Notes: generated by a model from the sequence alone, not told the origin. 64,000 bases of DNA from Robertmurraya andreesenii (GCF_030813005.1 NZ_JAUSTU010000011.1:62001-126000), one strand, 5' to 3'. Shown: positions 8,167-16,783, counted from the first letter of the stretch. Program-made: numbers and translations.

Positions 8167-9324
8167 TTAGTTCATGACCCATTTGTCCTTTAGGAACAGG
8201 ATGCGGCTGATGATAAAGAAGACTATCACACATACCAGATTGCTAGCAATCGCAATTATAATATGTTGGTAATCAATAATACCGAAGAGCAATTCTTTTA
8301 ATAAGCTAAATAGATTCAAGATTGGAATGATAAAATAGTTCATTGAAAGTTCATTGACCCCAATGGTTGATGTAATGACTGCTGGGAACATCGCGACCAT
8401 CATAACTGGGGAACTATAGCTTTGAGCTTCCTTGACCGTTTTCCCAATAATACTAGTGAGCATTAATACAGATGCTGTAAACATGGCATACACAATCGAA
8501 ATGAGAATGGCTAAGCCCACGATAAGAATTGGATTTTCACCCAAAGTAACAGCCTTCTTTAAGTTTTCTGTAAGGAAAGTAATTTCTAAAGCTACGACGA
8601 TTAATGTAATCATCCCTGTAATTGTCCCAATGGAGGTAATGGTTAACCACTTTGAGATTAAAAGGGTTGAGCGTTTCACTGGAGTCATTAGCAATGCCTC
8701 CATTGTTTTCTTTTCTTTCTCCCCAGCGAAAAGGTCAGCTGCTGCAGGCCCGGCTCCAATTCCAATGGCTAATGCTAGCATCATCGGAATGAGCATCGCT
8801 AGTAAGCTTATGCTTGAATCTTCTCCTGACAATTCCCTTTGCTCAATGGTAAAAGGTTGGATCACACTCGGGTCAGTACCCTCCGCTTGTAATCTTGTAG
8901 AAATGATTGTCTTTTCATAAACTGCAAAGGCGCTTGTGACCAAATTCATCAGATTCGATGAATTTTGGCTAAAAGAATCTCCAATAATCGTAGCAGAGGC
9001 ATCTTCTCCTTTTTGAATCTTTTCGGCAAAATTCTCTGTTAAAAGTAGTGCTGCCTGTGCTTCTCCGTTTTCAACGGTTTCCTCTGGATTTGAGGATTTA
9101 ACCAGTTCGATATTTTCAAAGCCAACGAAGATATTTTCCTCTTCTGCTGTGATGGAAGAGCTTACTGCTAAAGTGAAGGAATCCCCTTCCCCATCTGAAA
9201 ATAATTTCTCATAGAATAGCACTAATCCAGTCATCATGATGATTGGCAAAAATACAGTTAATAACAGTGTTCTCCGGTCCCTAAAGCTATCCTTCATTTC
9301 CTTTATATAAATATTAAGAAGCAT
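8167..9324 (-). CDS. ABC-2 type transporter permease (NatB-like)
   Basis: The membrane subunit of an ABC exporter. It is 385 residues with one N-terminal helix, a large extracytoplasmic domain (about 40-165), then five hydrophobic helices, the NatB/ABC2_membrane_3 layout. The intracellular segment DLFAGEKEKKTMEALLMTPV is the typical coupling helix. NatAB of B. subtilis is a sodium exporter; the substrate here is unproven. The start ATG 9324 overlaps the ATPase gene by 11 bp. The divergent LytTR response regulator and kinase next door suggest inducible control. Confidence 0.88.
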   Translation of the reverse strand: MLLNIYIKEMKDSFRDRRTLLLTVFLPIIMMTGLVLFYEKLFSDGEGDSFTLAVSSSITAEEENIFVGFENIELVKSSNPEETVENGEAQAALLLTENFAEKIQKGEDASATIIGDSFSQNSSNLMNLVTSAFAVYEKTIISTRLQAEGTDPSVIQPFTIEQRELSGEDSSISLLAMLIPMMLALAIGIGAGPAAADLFAGEKEKKTMEALLMTPVKRSTLLISKWLTITSIGTITGMITLIVVALEITFLTENLKKAVTLGENPILIVGLAILISIVYAMFTASVLMLTSIIGKTVKEAQSYSSPVMMVAMFPAVITSTIGVNELSMNYFIIPILNLFSLLKELLFGIIDYQHIIIAIASNLVCVIVFFIISRILFLKDKWVMN

Positions 9325-10066
9325 AATGTTCGTTCCCCCTTACTAATTTGCTCATGAAAATATAGTTTAAATCCTTACTTCCCTCTTCTTTATAAAGCTC
9401 TTCTAAGTCCCCATGATATACCAGCTCACCCTTATGCATCATCGCAACCGAGTCACATAGCATGGAAACCTCCTCCATGATATGACTGGAGAAAACAATC
9501 GTCTTGCCCTCACTTTTTAACTGATGGACAAGCTGACGAAACACATTGGATGAAGTGATATCAAGACCCGTTGTTGGTTCATCAAAGAGAATGATTTCTG
9601 GATTGTGAATCAAGGTTCGCGCAATCGCCACCTTCTGCCTCATTCCCTTCGAAAATCCGCCAACCTTTCGATTTAAGTAATCCTTCATGCCAAACATCTT
9701 GGCGAGGTCATCAATTCGAACCTTTGTCTCGTGTTTGCTGAGTCCATAAAGGCTTGCAAAATATTCAAGATTTTCCCTGGCAGTTAATCGGTCATAAAGA
9801 CCTGTTTCGCCACCAAATAGTACCCCCATATTCTTTTTTATTTCCTCTGGATTTTTGACTGTATCAAAGCTGCCAACACTTATTTTGCCTTCTGTCGGAT
9901 TAAGAAGGGTGGCAATCGAGCGAAGCAATGTTGTTTTTCCAGCCCCATTCTCTCCTAAGAGTCCAACAACCTCGCCTTTCCTAACCTTGAAAGAAACATG
10001 CTTTAACGCCGTGACATAAGCCTTTTTATCCTTAAACTGTTTCGTAACCTCTTGAATTTCAATCAC
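9314..10066 (-). CDS. ABC transporter ATPase (NatA-like)
   Basis: The ATP-hydrolysing partner of the ABC-2 permease. The 250-residue domain has Walker A GENGAGKTT near residue 39, signature FSKGMRQK near 138, Walker B IILFDEPTTGLD near 158 and the switch His in SSHIMEEV near 193. The start is GTG 10066, with GAGGTG eight bases upstream. It is first in the two-gene operon and diverges from the response regulator gene across about 170 bp. Confidence 0.9.
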   Translation of the reverse strand: MIEIQEVTKQFKDKKAYVTALKHVSFKVRKGEVVGLLGENGAGKTTLLRSIATLLNPTEGKISVGSFDTVKNPEEIKKNMGVLFGGETGLYDRLTARENLEYFASLYGLSKHETKVRIDDLAKMFGMKDYLNRKVGGFSKGMRQKVAIARTLIHNPEIILFDEPTTGLDITSSNVFRQLVHQLKSEGKTIVFSSHIMEEVSMLCDSVAMMHKGELVYHGDLEELYKEEGSKDLNYIFMSKLVRGNEHYAS

Positions 10067-10234
10067 TTTTTTTACACCTCATTTGTTTGATTTCTTGATT
10101 TCATCATACAAACATCCGAAGGGTAAATCTTCACTTATGTCGCGAATATTCCATTTGTTGTCGTGAAAAGGTCAAATTTGCCTATTTTGGTGGTAAAATA
10201 GATTAATAATCTACTGGGAGAAGTTGGGGAGAAC

Positions 10235-10933
10235 ATGAGGGTTGGACTTGTTGATGATCGATTTATCGATTTGGAAAAACTAAAAGGCATTATAGCAGGG
10301 GTTCCAGGTGTAGAGATCGTGTTTGCAACGTTATCGGCGGAAGAAGCGTATGAACAGATCAAAAAAGAAGCGATCGATTTACTGATTGCGGATATTGAGA
10401 TGCCTACCCTTTCTGGCTATGAGCTTGCAGATATCATACATTCACATGCACTCAATATTGCGGTCATATTTGTTACCGGCAACAGCGGCTATGCCGTTCA
10501 TGCCTTTGAGTTAAATGTGCACGATTACATCATGAAACCATATTCAAAGGAACGTTTGGAAAAATCAGTTGAACGCTTGCTTGAAAAAACGAAATCAGCT
10601 GACATTGCAGGCAGACTTTATATAAAAAGAAAGAATGATATCCATATTGTTCAGAAAAAGGATATTGTCTTCATTGAACGGTCCGGTCGTTCAACAACGA
10701 TCTTTACGAAATCAGGACCGATTAAAACCTATCAAACCTTAAATGAACTAGAAGGAGAGCTAAGAGAAAGAGATTTTATCCGCTCCCACCGCTCCTTTAT
10801 TATCAATATCCATTATGTCAAAAACTTTTCTCTCTATGCTAAAAACTCCTATATTGTGACCTTCGAGGGACTCGATGAACAAGCAATGATTACAAAGGAA
10901 AAGGTTGAATTTTTGCAAGAGTACTATTTTTAG
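10235..10933 (+). CDS. LytTR-family response regulator
   Basis: A 232-residue two-component regulator. The receiver domain begins MRVGLVDDRF, with the phospho-acceptor Asp near 54 in LLIADIEMP, Thr in FVTGNS and Lys in MKPYSK. The C-terminal LytTR DNA-binding domain (about 130-232) includes the FIRSHRSFIIN signature. The start ATG 10235 is preceded by GGGGAG. In B. subtilis NatR (LytTR) with NatK controls natAB; the divergent natAB-like genes here suggest the same role, though here the regulator precedes the kinase. Confidence 0.9.
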   Translation: MRVGLVDDRFIDLEKLKGIIAGVPGVEIVFATLSAEEAYEQIKKEAIDLLIADIEMPTLSGYELADIIHSHALNIAVIFVTGNSGYAVHAFELNVHDYIMKPYSKERLEKSVERLLEKTKSADIAGRLYIKRKNDIHIVQKKDIVFIERSGRSTTIFTKSGPIKTYQTLNELEGELRERDFIRSHRSFIINIHYVKNFSLYAKNSYIVTFEGLDEQAMITKEKVEFLQEYYF

Positions 10934-10944
10934 AGGTGAAACGC

Positions 10945-11922
10945 TTGAGGCCATTTATTTATTGGGGAACGATTTCCATACTTGCCATTCTCCATTTGCA
11001 GGCAGTACTGAATCTTCTCCCCATTGCTATTCCCGTCTATGTAACGGCTATTTTAGTATTAGGAACATCTTATTTATTAAATAGAAAAATGCTGCTGCAT
11101 ATCGATTCTCTTAGTACGAAGGTAAATGGGCTGCTCTTTGTGATGCAAGGGATGCTACTAATCATGAATATTTTCGGGGAAACGTCATGGACAAACGTGG
11201 TTCCTTTTGGATTATTTCTTTCTATTGAAGGAATTAGGCTTTTACTCTCACAAAAAATGTTCTATCTTTCGAAGAGTGTTAGAGATTATGAAGAGCAGAG
11301 GGAGCAGTTTAATGAAACCTATCGTGTCGTTCGCAGTGAACGGCATGATTTTCTGAAACATATTTCATCCCTTCATTACTTGCTCGAAAATCATCAATCA
11401 GAGGAAGCAAGAGACTATCTCGGGCAACTGGTAGAGGGATATGAGGAGACGAACCTTTCGATTAAAGGTGAACGAGGAGTGGTAGCTGGGGTCCTTCACC
11501 AAATGTATCGGCGCGCGAAATCCAGTGGAATTGAAGTGGTTTACGATATTGATATTCCTTTATCAAGCCTGCCTCTTTCTGATAAGGAGATCGTCACTCT
11601 TGCTGGAAATCTTCTTTCCAACAGTATTGATGCCTGTGAGGAATGGCAAGCAGCAAATGGGAGGCAAGCCACTCTTACCCTCCAGTTTTACAAGCGAAGT
11701 GGCTTGTTTTTGATGATTTGTGAGAATGATAGCCCAGCAATTCCGACTGATGTTCTCGATCAGCTCTTTGAATCCTACGGCAATACTACAAAAGGAGAAG
11801 GTCATGAGGGACTAGGTACCAAACTCATTTTTGATATCGTTGCCAAACACAATGGTTATCTAGACTTTGTCCACAAGAGCCAGAAATTTACTGTCAAAAT
11901 TAAAATTCCTGCTGTGGTTTAA
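10945..11922 (+). CDS. GHKL sensor histidine kinase paired with the LytTR regulator
   Basis: Partner kinase of the response regulator, about 325 residues. Five or six hydrophobic segments fill residues 1-110. The phospho-acceptor region is SERHDFLKHISSLHYLLE and the GHKL ATPase domain has LLSNSIDACEEW (N box) and GEGHEGLGTKLI (G box). An in-frame GTG at 10936 exists, but AGAGGTG (10932-10938) is then part of the codon; this Shine-Dalgarno is six bases before TTG 10945, which is chosen as start. Stop and start of the two genes are 11 bp apart, so they are one operon. A strong terminator follows. Confidence 0.88.
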   Translation: MRPFIYWGTISILAILHLQAVLNLLPIAIPVYVTAILVLGTSYLLNRKMLLHIDSLSTKVNGLLFVMQGMLLIMNIFGETSWTNVVPFGLFLSIEGIRLLLSQKMFYLSKSVRDYEEQREQFNETYRVVRSERHDFLKHISSLHYLLENHQSEEARDYLGQLVEGYEETNLSIKGERGVVAGVLHQMYRRAKSSGIEVVYDIDIPLSSLPLSDKEIVTLAGNLLSNSIDACEEWQAANGRQATLTLQFYKRSGLFLMICENDSPAIPTDVLDQLFESYGNTTKGEGHEGLGTKLIFDIVAKHNGYLDFVHKSQKFTVKIKIPAVV

Positions 11923-11963
11923 AAACTAGGCTCCCAGTTAACTGATGGGAGCCTAGTTTTTGA
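11921..11963 (+). terminator. Terminator after the LytTR two-component operon
   Basis: A 16-bp stem (AAAAACTAGGCTCCCA with its complement, 11921-11936 and 11946-11961) overlapping the kinase stop codon and ending in a T run. Confidence 0.88.
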
Positions 11964-11983
11964 GACTATGGTTTTTTTATTTT

Positions 11984-12120
11984 TGAAGAATTGTCCTTAA
12001 TACGTAACTAGCGAACATGAATAAGCGGAGATTTTTCGGTTAAATGCTGAAAGCGGCGTCTTTTGGGGTTTATAAGGGGAGGTTTTCCTGTTATGCAAAG
12101 AAAAACCTCCCATTTTTACA
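11984..12120. repeat. Hairpin-rich intergenic element with a dispersed-repeat fragment
   Basis: This A+T-rich stretch begins with TTGTCCTTAATACG (11991-12004), a fragment of the hairpin family at 43318 and 61257. It then holds a GCGGAGATTTTTCGG motif near 12027 and a GGGAGGTTTT/AAAACCTCCC stem (about 12076-12114). No reading frame is supported. It separates two convergent genes. Confidence 0.5.
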
Positions 12121-12121
12121 T

Positions 12122-12172
12122 AAATTGCTTGATTAGACGGAATCTCTCCGTCTAATCAAGCAATTTTTTAAC
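12122..12172. terminator. 20-bp perfect hairpin, probable terminator
   Basis: AAATTGCTTGATTAGACGGA (12122-12141) pairs perfectly with 12147-12166 around a five-base loop and is followed by T on the plus strand. A weaker stem with AGGCGAAGTTTCTCCGCCT (about 12186-12205) follows and reaches the end of the next gene, probably its minus-strand terminator. Confidence 0.65.
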
Positions 12173-12206
12173 TTATTTACAAATTAGGCGAAGTTTCTCC
12201 GCCTAT

Positions 12207-12872
12207 TTATAGGATTGGATGCTTAACTCGGTCCCCCAACCGATAAGAGCGGATCCTCTTAGTCCCAGATGCGGGAATTAACATCTTTTTCTCGACTAGT
12301 TGAGATAGTATTTTTTTTACCGTCTTGTCGCTTAGTTTCAAATACTTCTCGACTTCTATAGGGGATATGACATCTCCTTTTCGAATCGCTAGCCGAATTA
12401 CTTCCTTTTCATGAAAGGATAAAGATGTTTGGTCCAATTCATCACCCAACCATCGGCCAATCACTTGCTGAACAATCTGTTGACATCGACGAGGCTTCTC
12501 ATTGACTTGGTCATAAGAAAATCGAATTACGGTCCATCCATCAATCACCAACTGGTTTTGTCGTTCCAGATTGTCGGCAAATTGCCATCTACTAATGTTC
12601 TTTAGGTGTGGGCCATAACCGTCGACCTCAAGGCAAATCCGGATGGCTGGACGAATGTATGCAAAATCTAAATACCTTTTGCCATCCTTGAAATCGTCGA
12701 CTTCATATTCTGGATGAAGAAATTGGAAATGATTAAATAAGGGCCACCACACTTGCTTCAAAAATAACATTTCAGCATGGTTGTGACCTTCTTGTAAGCG
12801 CCGCAACCGTTCACCAGTTCTCACCTGCATGTGGGCATTCATAAAGACTTGGTATTCTTTTTCAAATCCCAC
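12207..12872 (-). CDS. DUF559/Vsr-like nuclease-fold protein with C-terminal winged helix
   Basis: About 222 residues. The middle part reads RYLDFAYIRPAIRICLEVDGYG, a D...E-x-D pattern typical of PD-(D/E)XK nucleases of the DUF559/Vsr group, followed by LVIDGWTVIRFSYDQV, the strand that ends this fold. The C-terminal 60 residues look like a winged-helix domain (SDKTVKKILSQLVEKKMLIP). An in-frame TTG at 12893 lies inside the AGGAGGAGG ribosome binding site, so GTG 12872 is the likelier start. A nuclease activity is inferred from the motif only. It stands alone between convergent and tandem genes. Confidence 0.65.
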   Translation of the reverse strand: MGFEKEYQVFMNAHMQVRTGERLRRLQEGHNHAEMLFLKQVWWPLFNHFQFLHPEYEVDDFKDGKRYLDFAYIRPAIRICLEVDGYGPHLKNISRWQFADNLERQNQLVIDGWTVIRFSYDQVNEKPRRCQQIVQQVIGRWLGDELDQTSLSFHEKEVIRLAIRKGDVISPIEVEKYLKLSDKTVKKILSQLVEKKMLIPASGTKRIRSYRLGDRVKHPIL

Positions 12873-13083
12873 AATATCCCTCCTCCTGTCCAATGGTCAT
12901 GTCATTTACTGCAAACTGTATAGTAAATAAATCAATATAATAATCTCGAAAAGGGTTCTGGAAAATTGTTTCTTCTTGTAAAAGTTGACTCGGGGAAATC
13001 TGAGATGGCCGATAATTTTTTAATTTGGGGGATAGAATCCATAACTTCGACTAAACAATTTTATTAACTTCGAAATCAACTAA

Positions 13084-13545
13084 CTATTCTTCAATAGGAA
13101 CCATGAAATCATAATCAGGGTACCCATACTTAGCAAACATTTTTTCCCTGTAATCTTCAAAGGACAAATAGAAATTTTCAGGAGGATATCCTAAAAAGAC
13201 TGTAAAAACTCCGTCTTTAAATAAAACTACATAGCTTTTTTCCTGATTGATATTTTCAGCCCAAAAAGATGTTTTATAGTCCTCCAATTGCTCATCTGTA
13301 ACAACGCTATCTAATAAAATTTTTTTACGGTTTCCGCCTTTCTCTTCTAAAACTACAACACCATTTCCTTCATTTTCTTCTTCTTTATATTCCAAGCAAT
13401 CAGTCGTCCATTTTTTAATTGTTTTTGAATAATTATAACCACAACGTATGCAAATGGTATATTGTTCACCCGTTTTGTAATAATAATCTTCTATAGCTGA
13501 ACGTCCACAACAAGGGCATTTTGTCGCATAAATATTCGATGCCAC
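13084..13545 (-). CDS. Hypothetical protein with N-terminal zinc ribbon
   Basis: 153 residues. Residues 9-38 contain two Cys pairs (CPCC and CIRC) spaced like a zinc ribbon; the rest is acidic and rich in aromatic residues and has no motif I recognise. The start is probably GTG 13545, with GGAG 12 bases upstream. Neighbouring genes do not indicate a function. Confidence 0.6.
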   Translation of the reverse strand: MASNIYATKCPCCGRSAIEDYYYKTGEQYTICIRCGYNYSKTIKKWTTDCLEYKEEENEGNGVVVLEEKGGNRKKILLDSVVTDEQLEDYKTSFWAENINQEKSYVVLFKDGVFTVFLGYPPENFYLSFEDYREKMFAKYGYPDYDFMVPIEE

Positions 13546-13789
13546 AGAATTATCATCTCCTGTATTTAAAAAATTGAATTTTTAAGGGATTAATAAAAAG
13601 AAATAGATTGTTGATTTGATTTGAGAAGGGAAAATTTTTGTTACAGAAAAAGAAGTGTTTTCATGAGGTCGGTATAAATAATGACTGAGAAATTAGTATT
13701 TTGTTAATCGAAGTTATTGGGGATAGAACTACTTCTAGTTTAAGATAAATCCTAATTTTGTCAAACATTAAAATAACTACTACTTATGA

Positions 13790-13963
13790 AGTTCTAACCC
13801 CCCAGTTAAACCCTTCCCGGCCTTGAACAAAGGTGTAATTTGCGGAGTCCGAGTGGAGACAATCGAAGAACCAACGATGCAGGAAATTCGCTGCTTGGAC
13901 AAGCTAATCGATGAGCTTGCAAAAGGAAAAACGATGGAGAAGATTTTGCGGACACCATCATAA
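13790..13963 (+). pseudogene. Coding remnant, C-terminal fragment of an unidentified protein
   Basis: The 542-bp gap between the zinc-ribbon gene and the DUF2785 gene contains an open stretch that reads like real protein in its last 40 codons (segment EEPTMQEIRCLDKLIDELAK) and ends at TAA 13961-13963. It is preceded by an in-frame TGA and has no start or ribosome binding site, so it looks like the 3' end of a lost gene. I cannot name the parent family. The rest of the gap (13546-13789) shows no gene. Confidence 0.4.
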
Positions 13964-14087
13964 TACAGATACTATGATGAAAGTATTTTTAGAATCATAC
14001 TCTTTTCCTGCAGTTTTTTCCCATCCCCAATAAATGGAGCGTTAATCCTCTATGAATAACGCTCAGTTTACTAGAAAAAACAACCTT

Positions 14088-14924
14088 TTATTGAGTGTGG
14101 TTATAGGAACGGCTATACCAATGTTCTAAAATTTTTGTAATTATCTCCTGTATATTTAACCTCTCATTCTTGTACAGCAGTCTGAAATAAAATCCTCGTA
14201 AAAAGTTTATAACATTGGATTTCTTCCAGAAGAAATTTAAACTATATCCTTCTTTTTCTAATGCACTTAGTTCATCAGAAATTGATACAATCCAATTTTC
14301 AATTTCATTATCCGTTACACCTATCTCTTGAAGGGCTTCTACTGCAAAAATAAGTCTTTCCTCTTCATCATCAACATACGGTACTTGATTGGTGCTTTCT
14401 TTGAATAGGCATTGCTTGATTGCTTCAAGACAATCGGAAGATAGCATGATAGAAAAGCTTGGATGTTTGATAGCTTCTGTTAGTAAATCTGCACCATGTG
14501 CAATACTATGTGCCCATCCTTTTCCCACCACATGGCCTCGAACATCTACCTCTAATTTCAAATATTGAATACTTCCCTGAATTGCTTCTATTACAATATC
14601 ATCTGGCAGGAACCGATTTTCCCTATCTTTCATAAGGATTAGCACAATCACCAAGGCGGAAAAAGAACGGGTAAATACGGAGTCAGTTTCTTTTTCACCA
14701 ATATCCAAAAATAAGTTTCTAAGACAAACCTCAAGAATATGATTTATTTGTTTTTGTGTTAAATAGTCTTCCATTATCAGTTTTCCAAATGAGTTATAGA
14801 TTAGCGTATCCCTAAGTTCTGGGTCGATGGAACCGATGTTATCCAACATTTTGTCAATAAGATTATCTATATTGCTTTGTTGTAAAGTGATTTCTAATTT
14901 TGTTAGTTCTGATTTTAAAGTCAT
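14088..14924 (-). CDS. DUF2785 family protein
   Basis: 278 residues, mostly alpha-helical, with the segment GKGWAHSIAHGADLL near residue 145 that marks the DUF2785 family of Bacillus proteins. The function is unknown. No signal peptide or membrane helices are seen. It ends near a GAGCGTTA hairpin (about 14037-14064) that may be a weak terminator. It is transcribed alone, with about 80 bp to the next gene upstream. Confidence 0.75.
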   Translation of the reverse strand: MTLKSELTKLEITLQQSNIDNLIDKMLDNIGSIDPELRDTLIYNSFGKLIMEDYLTQKQINHILEVCLRNLFLDIGEKETDSVFTRSFSALVIVLILMKDRENRFLPDDIVIEAIQGSIQYLKLEVDVRGHVVGKGWAHSIAHGADLLTEAIKHPSFSIMLSSDCLEAIKQCLFKESTNQVPYVDDEEERLIFAVEALQEIGVTDNEIENWIVSISDELSALEKEGYSLNFFWKKSNVINFLRGFYFRLLYKNERLNIQEIITKILEHWYSRSYNHTQ

Positions 14925-15006
14925 ACTTTCCTCACTCTATATATAATTTTCTCCTAACTCGCTCCTATCAACACCCATATTATACCATAACTAACCTACC
15001 CCCTTG

Positions 15007-15945
15007 TTACAATAAGTTTTTTCTCATATATTCAATCGTTTGTTTCAATCCCTCACGATAGGAGGTCCGAGGCAATTCACCGAAATATTGCTCATATTTC
15101 GACCCGCTCAAAACCACTGGTTCTTCATTTAAATAAAACATTTCTACAACCTCGCGCATATCCCGGTTAAATAACCCTAAAAAACGAATCATACTTTTGG
15201 AAATAGTCGATACTCCTTTTTGATAATCGATGTTCTCTCTAATCAACTCAATGATTTCTCTCCCTTTAATGACACCATATCCAGGAATATTCCAGTTCTG
15301 TCCGTAGGCATTATTCTCTAACGCCAAATTAACAATTGCTTTTGCACCATCTGGTGTAAAAATAAACTCCCTCGCAATTTCCTGATTCCCCACATAGGAA
15401 GACTTTTTATCATTCGCAACTCCCTTTAGCGTATAATGAAGGATTGTATTTTCTGCATTCGGTCCGTAAAAATCAGGAAAATGGGCAATCACAAATGGTA
15501 TGCCAGACTCCTTAATAAGTTTCTCTACACGTAAACGGATTCGACCTTTTTTTGTATGTGGGTTCTTAGGAAAATCCTCACTAACCTTTTTCCCATCACT
15601 TCTTCCGTAGGCATAAATATTGTCCACTACGACAAGCTTGGCTGACTGTGACTTAGCAGCAGCTAAAATATTGCCCATAAATAATTCCAGTTTTTCCTCC
15701 CATGCTGAGTAGGGAATGTTTCCGGCCTGGAAAATTACATCCACATCCTTTGCTGCCTCTAACAGATCCTCCATGTTAAACACATCGCCTGCACAGGCCT
15801 TCACATTCTGCTCATCACCAAATAGTTGGTCAATTTTCGATTTCGTCCGAGCAAATGCTATTACCTCAACACCCCTTAATATTAATTCCTTTACAATAGC
15901 GTAGCCCATTCCACCAGTTGCTCCCACGACAAGTGCTTTCTTCAT
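15007..15945 (-). CDS. NAD(P)-dependent epimerase/dehydratase family protein (extended SDR)
   Basis: 312 residues with a Rossmann nucleotide-binding start, ALVVGATGGMGYAIVKEL (GxxGxxG), then DVIFQAGNIPYSAW and VVDNIYAYGRS. The usual YxxxK is not clear-cut: the expected region carries YAYGRSDGKK. That fits atypical SDRs that bind NADPH or sense redox rather than classic epimerases. The gene lies directly after tetR on the same strand, and both starts are preceded by the same palindromic operator, so it is probably the target of that repressor. The ATG 15945 is preceded by GGAGGA. Confidence 0.85.
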   Translation of the reverse strand: MKKALVVGATGGMGYAIVKELILRGVEVIAFARTKSKIDQLFGDEQNVKACAGDVFNMEDLLEAAKDVDVIFQAGNIPYSAWEEKLELFMGNILAAAKSQSAKLVVVDNIYAYGRSDGKKVSEDFPKNPHTKKGRIRLRVEKLIKESGIPFVIAHFPDFYGPNAENTILHYTLKGVANDKKSSYVGNQEIAREFIFTPDGAKAIVNLALENNAYGQNWNIPGYGVIKGREIIELIRENIDYQKGVSTISKSMIRFLGLFNRDMREVVEMFYLNEEPVVLSGSKYEQYFGELPRTSYREGLKQTIEYMRKNLL

Positions 15946-15963
15946 ATTCTGTCCTCCTCTTAA

Positions 15964-15978
15964 TTAACCACTGGTCAA
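15964..15978. promoter_or_regulatory. TetR operator upstream of the SDR gene
   Basis: TTAACCACTGGTCAA, an inverted repeat matching the two sites upstream of the tetR gene (TTGAMCA-N-TGKTCAA pattern). It lies 18 bp before the SDR start. Confidence 0.6.
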
Positions 15979-15995
15979 TAAATCTTAAAAAAAAA

Positions 15996-16568
15996 TTACT
16001 CAATCGCCTTCAGCAAGAAATCAGCATGTCGATAAGCCATATCCTTAACGTCATCAAATCCGACGACATGTCTACAGTAATGAGTGACAAAGCCATGCAA
16101 GGATAGAAAAATGCTCCATACATCCTGAAGAGTAACCTTTTTCCACTCACAAAGGGAATATACGCTTTTGGCAAAATTGTCATAAGTATGATTTGGCTCT
16201 TGGTTAATGAAGTTTTTTACCTCATCATCCTTTATCAAAAACATAATCTCATAGTGGCTCTGGTAGGTTAGCCCAAACCTTATATAACCGACAAATATTT
16301 GCCTAAGCTTTTCTCTGTTATCTAACTCCTGTTTCATAATGTCGTCAAGAATGCTGTTTAGCATTTTGAAATGATCCTCGACAAGGGCAAAAAACAGTTC
16401 CGCTTTGTTCTTAAAATGATAGTAGATAGCTCCATGACTACAGCCTAAAATGTTTGCAATTTGCCTCATTGAAACATGCTCATATCCCTTTGTGGTAAAC
16501 AAATCTCGTGCAGCGTTCATAATCATTTCTCTTGTAAGTTCTCTCTCTACTGACTTTCTAGGTGACAT
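15996..16568 (-). CDS. TetR/AcrR family transcriptional repressor
   Basis: About 190 residues. The N-terminal helix-turn-helix reads YEHVSMRQIANILGCSHGAI followed by YYHFKNKAELF, the TetR signature; the C-terminal ligand domain is uncharacterised. An in-frame GTG at 16589 is possible, but it lies inside an operator palindrome and upstream of the AAGGAGGAG that serves ATG 16568, so the ATG is preferred. Two 15-bp inverted repeats in its promoter and one before the SDR gene suggest autoregulation and control of the SDR gene. The inducer is unknown. Confidence 0.88.
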   Translation of the reverse strand: MSPRKSVERELTREMIMNAARDLFTTKGYEHVSMRQIANILGCSHGAIYYHFKNKAELFFALVEDHFKMLNSILDDIMKQELDNREKLRQIFVGYIRFGLTYQSHYEIMFLIKDDEVKNFINQEPNHTYDNFAKSVYSLCEWKKVTLQDVWSIFLSLHGFVTHYCRHVVGFDDVKDMAYRHADFLLKAIE

Positions 16569-16581
16569 TTTCTCCTCCTTA

Positions 16582-16629
16582 TTGACCACTGTTCAATTAA
16601 ATAATATCCTCCTTTTGAACAGCAGTCAA
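16582..16629. promoter_or_regulatory. Two TetR operator palindromes upstream of tetR
   Basis: TTGACCACTGTTCAA (16582-16596) and TTGAACAGCAGTCAA (16615-16629) are 15-bp inverted repeats with the same half site TTGAMCA as the site before the SDR gene. Centre spacing is 33 bp, about three helical turns. Confidence 0.65.
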
Positions 16630-16707
16630 TAATTTCTATTTGAAATTTTGCCTAAATTTCGTGATTTAGGTTCACAATCCTCTGTAAACACAAATTGTTC
16701 GTTGCAC

Positions 16708-16762
16708 TGTCCACCCCATATGGACAAAATCGAAAAAATGTCCACGGGCGGTACCAGGTACC
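16708..16762 (-). repeat. 55-bp GGTACC/TGTCCAC dispersed repeat, copy 4
   Basis: A full-length copy in the same orientation as copy 3, with the GGTACC end toward the stop codon of the acyl-CoA dehydrogenase gene. As in copy 3, the intervening bases include GTACCGAATTA, repeated twice here. Confidence 0.85.
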
Positions 16763-16783
16763 GAATTAAAGTACCGAATTAAA

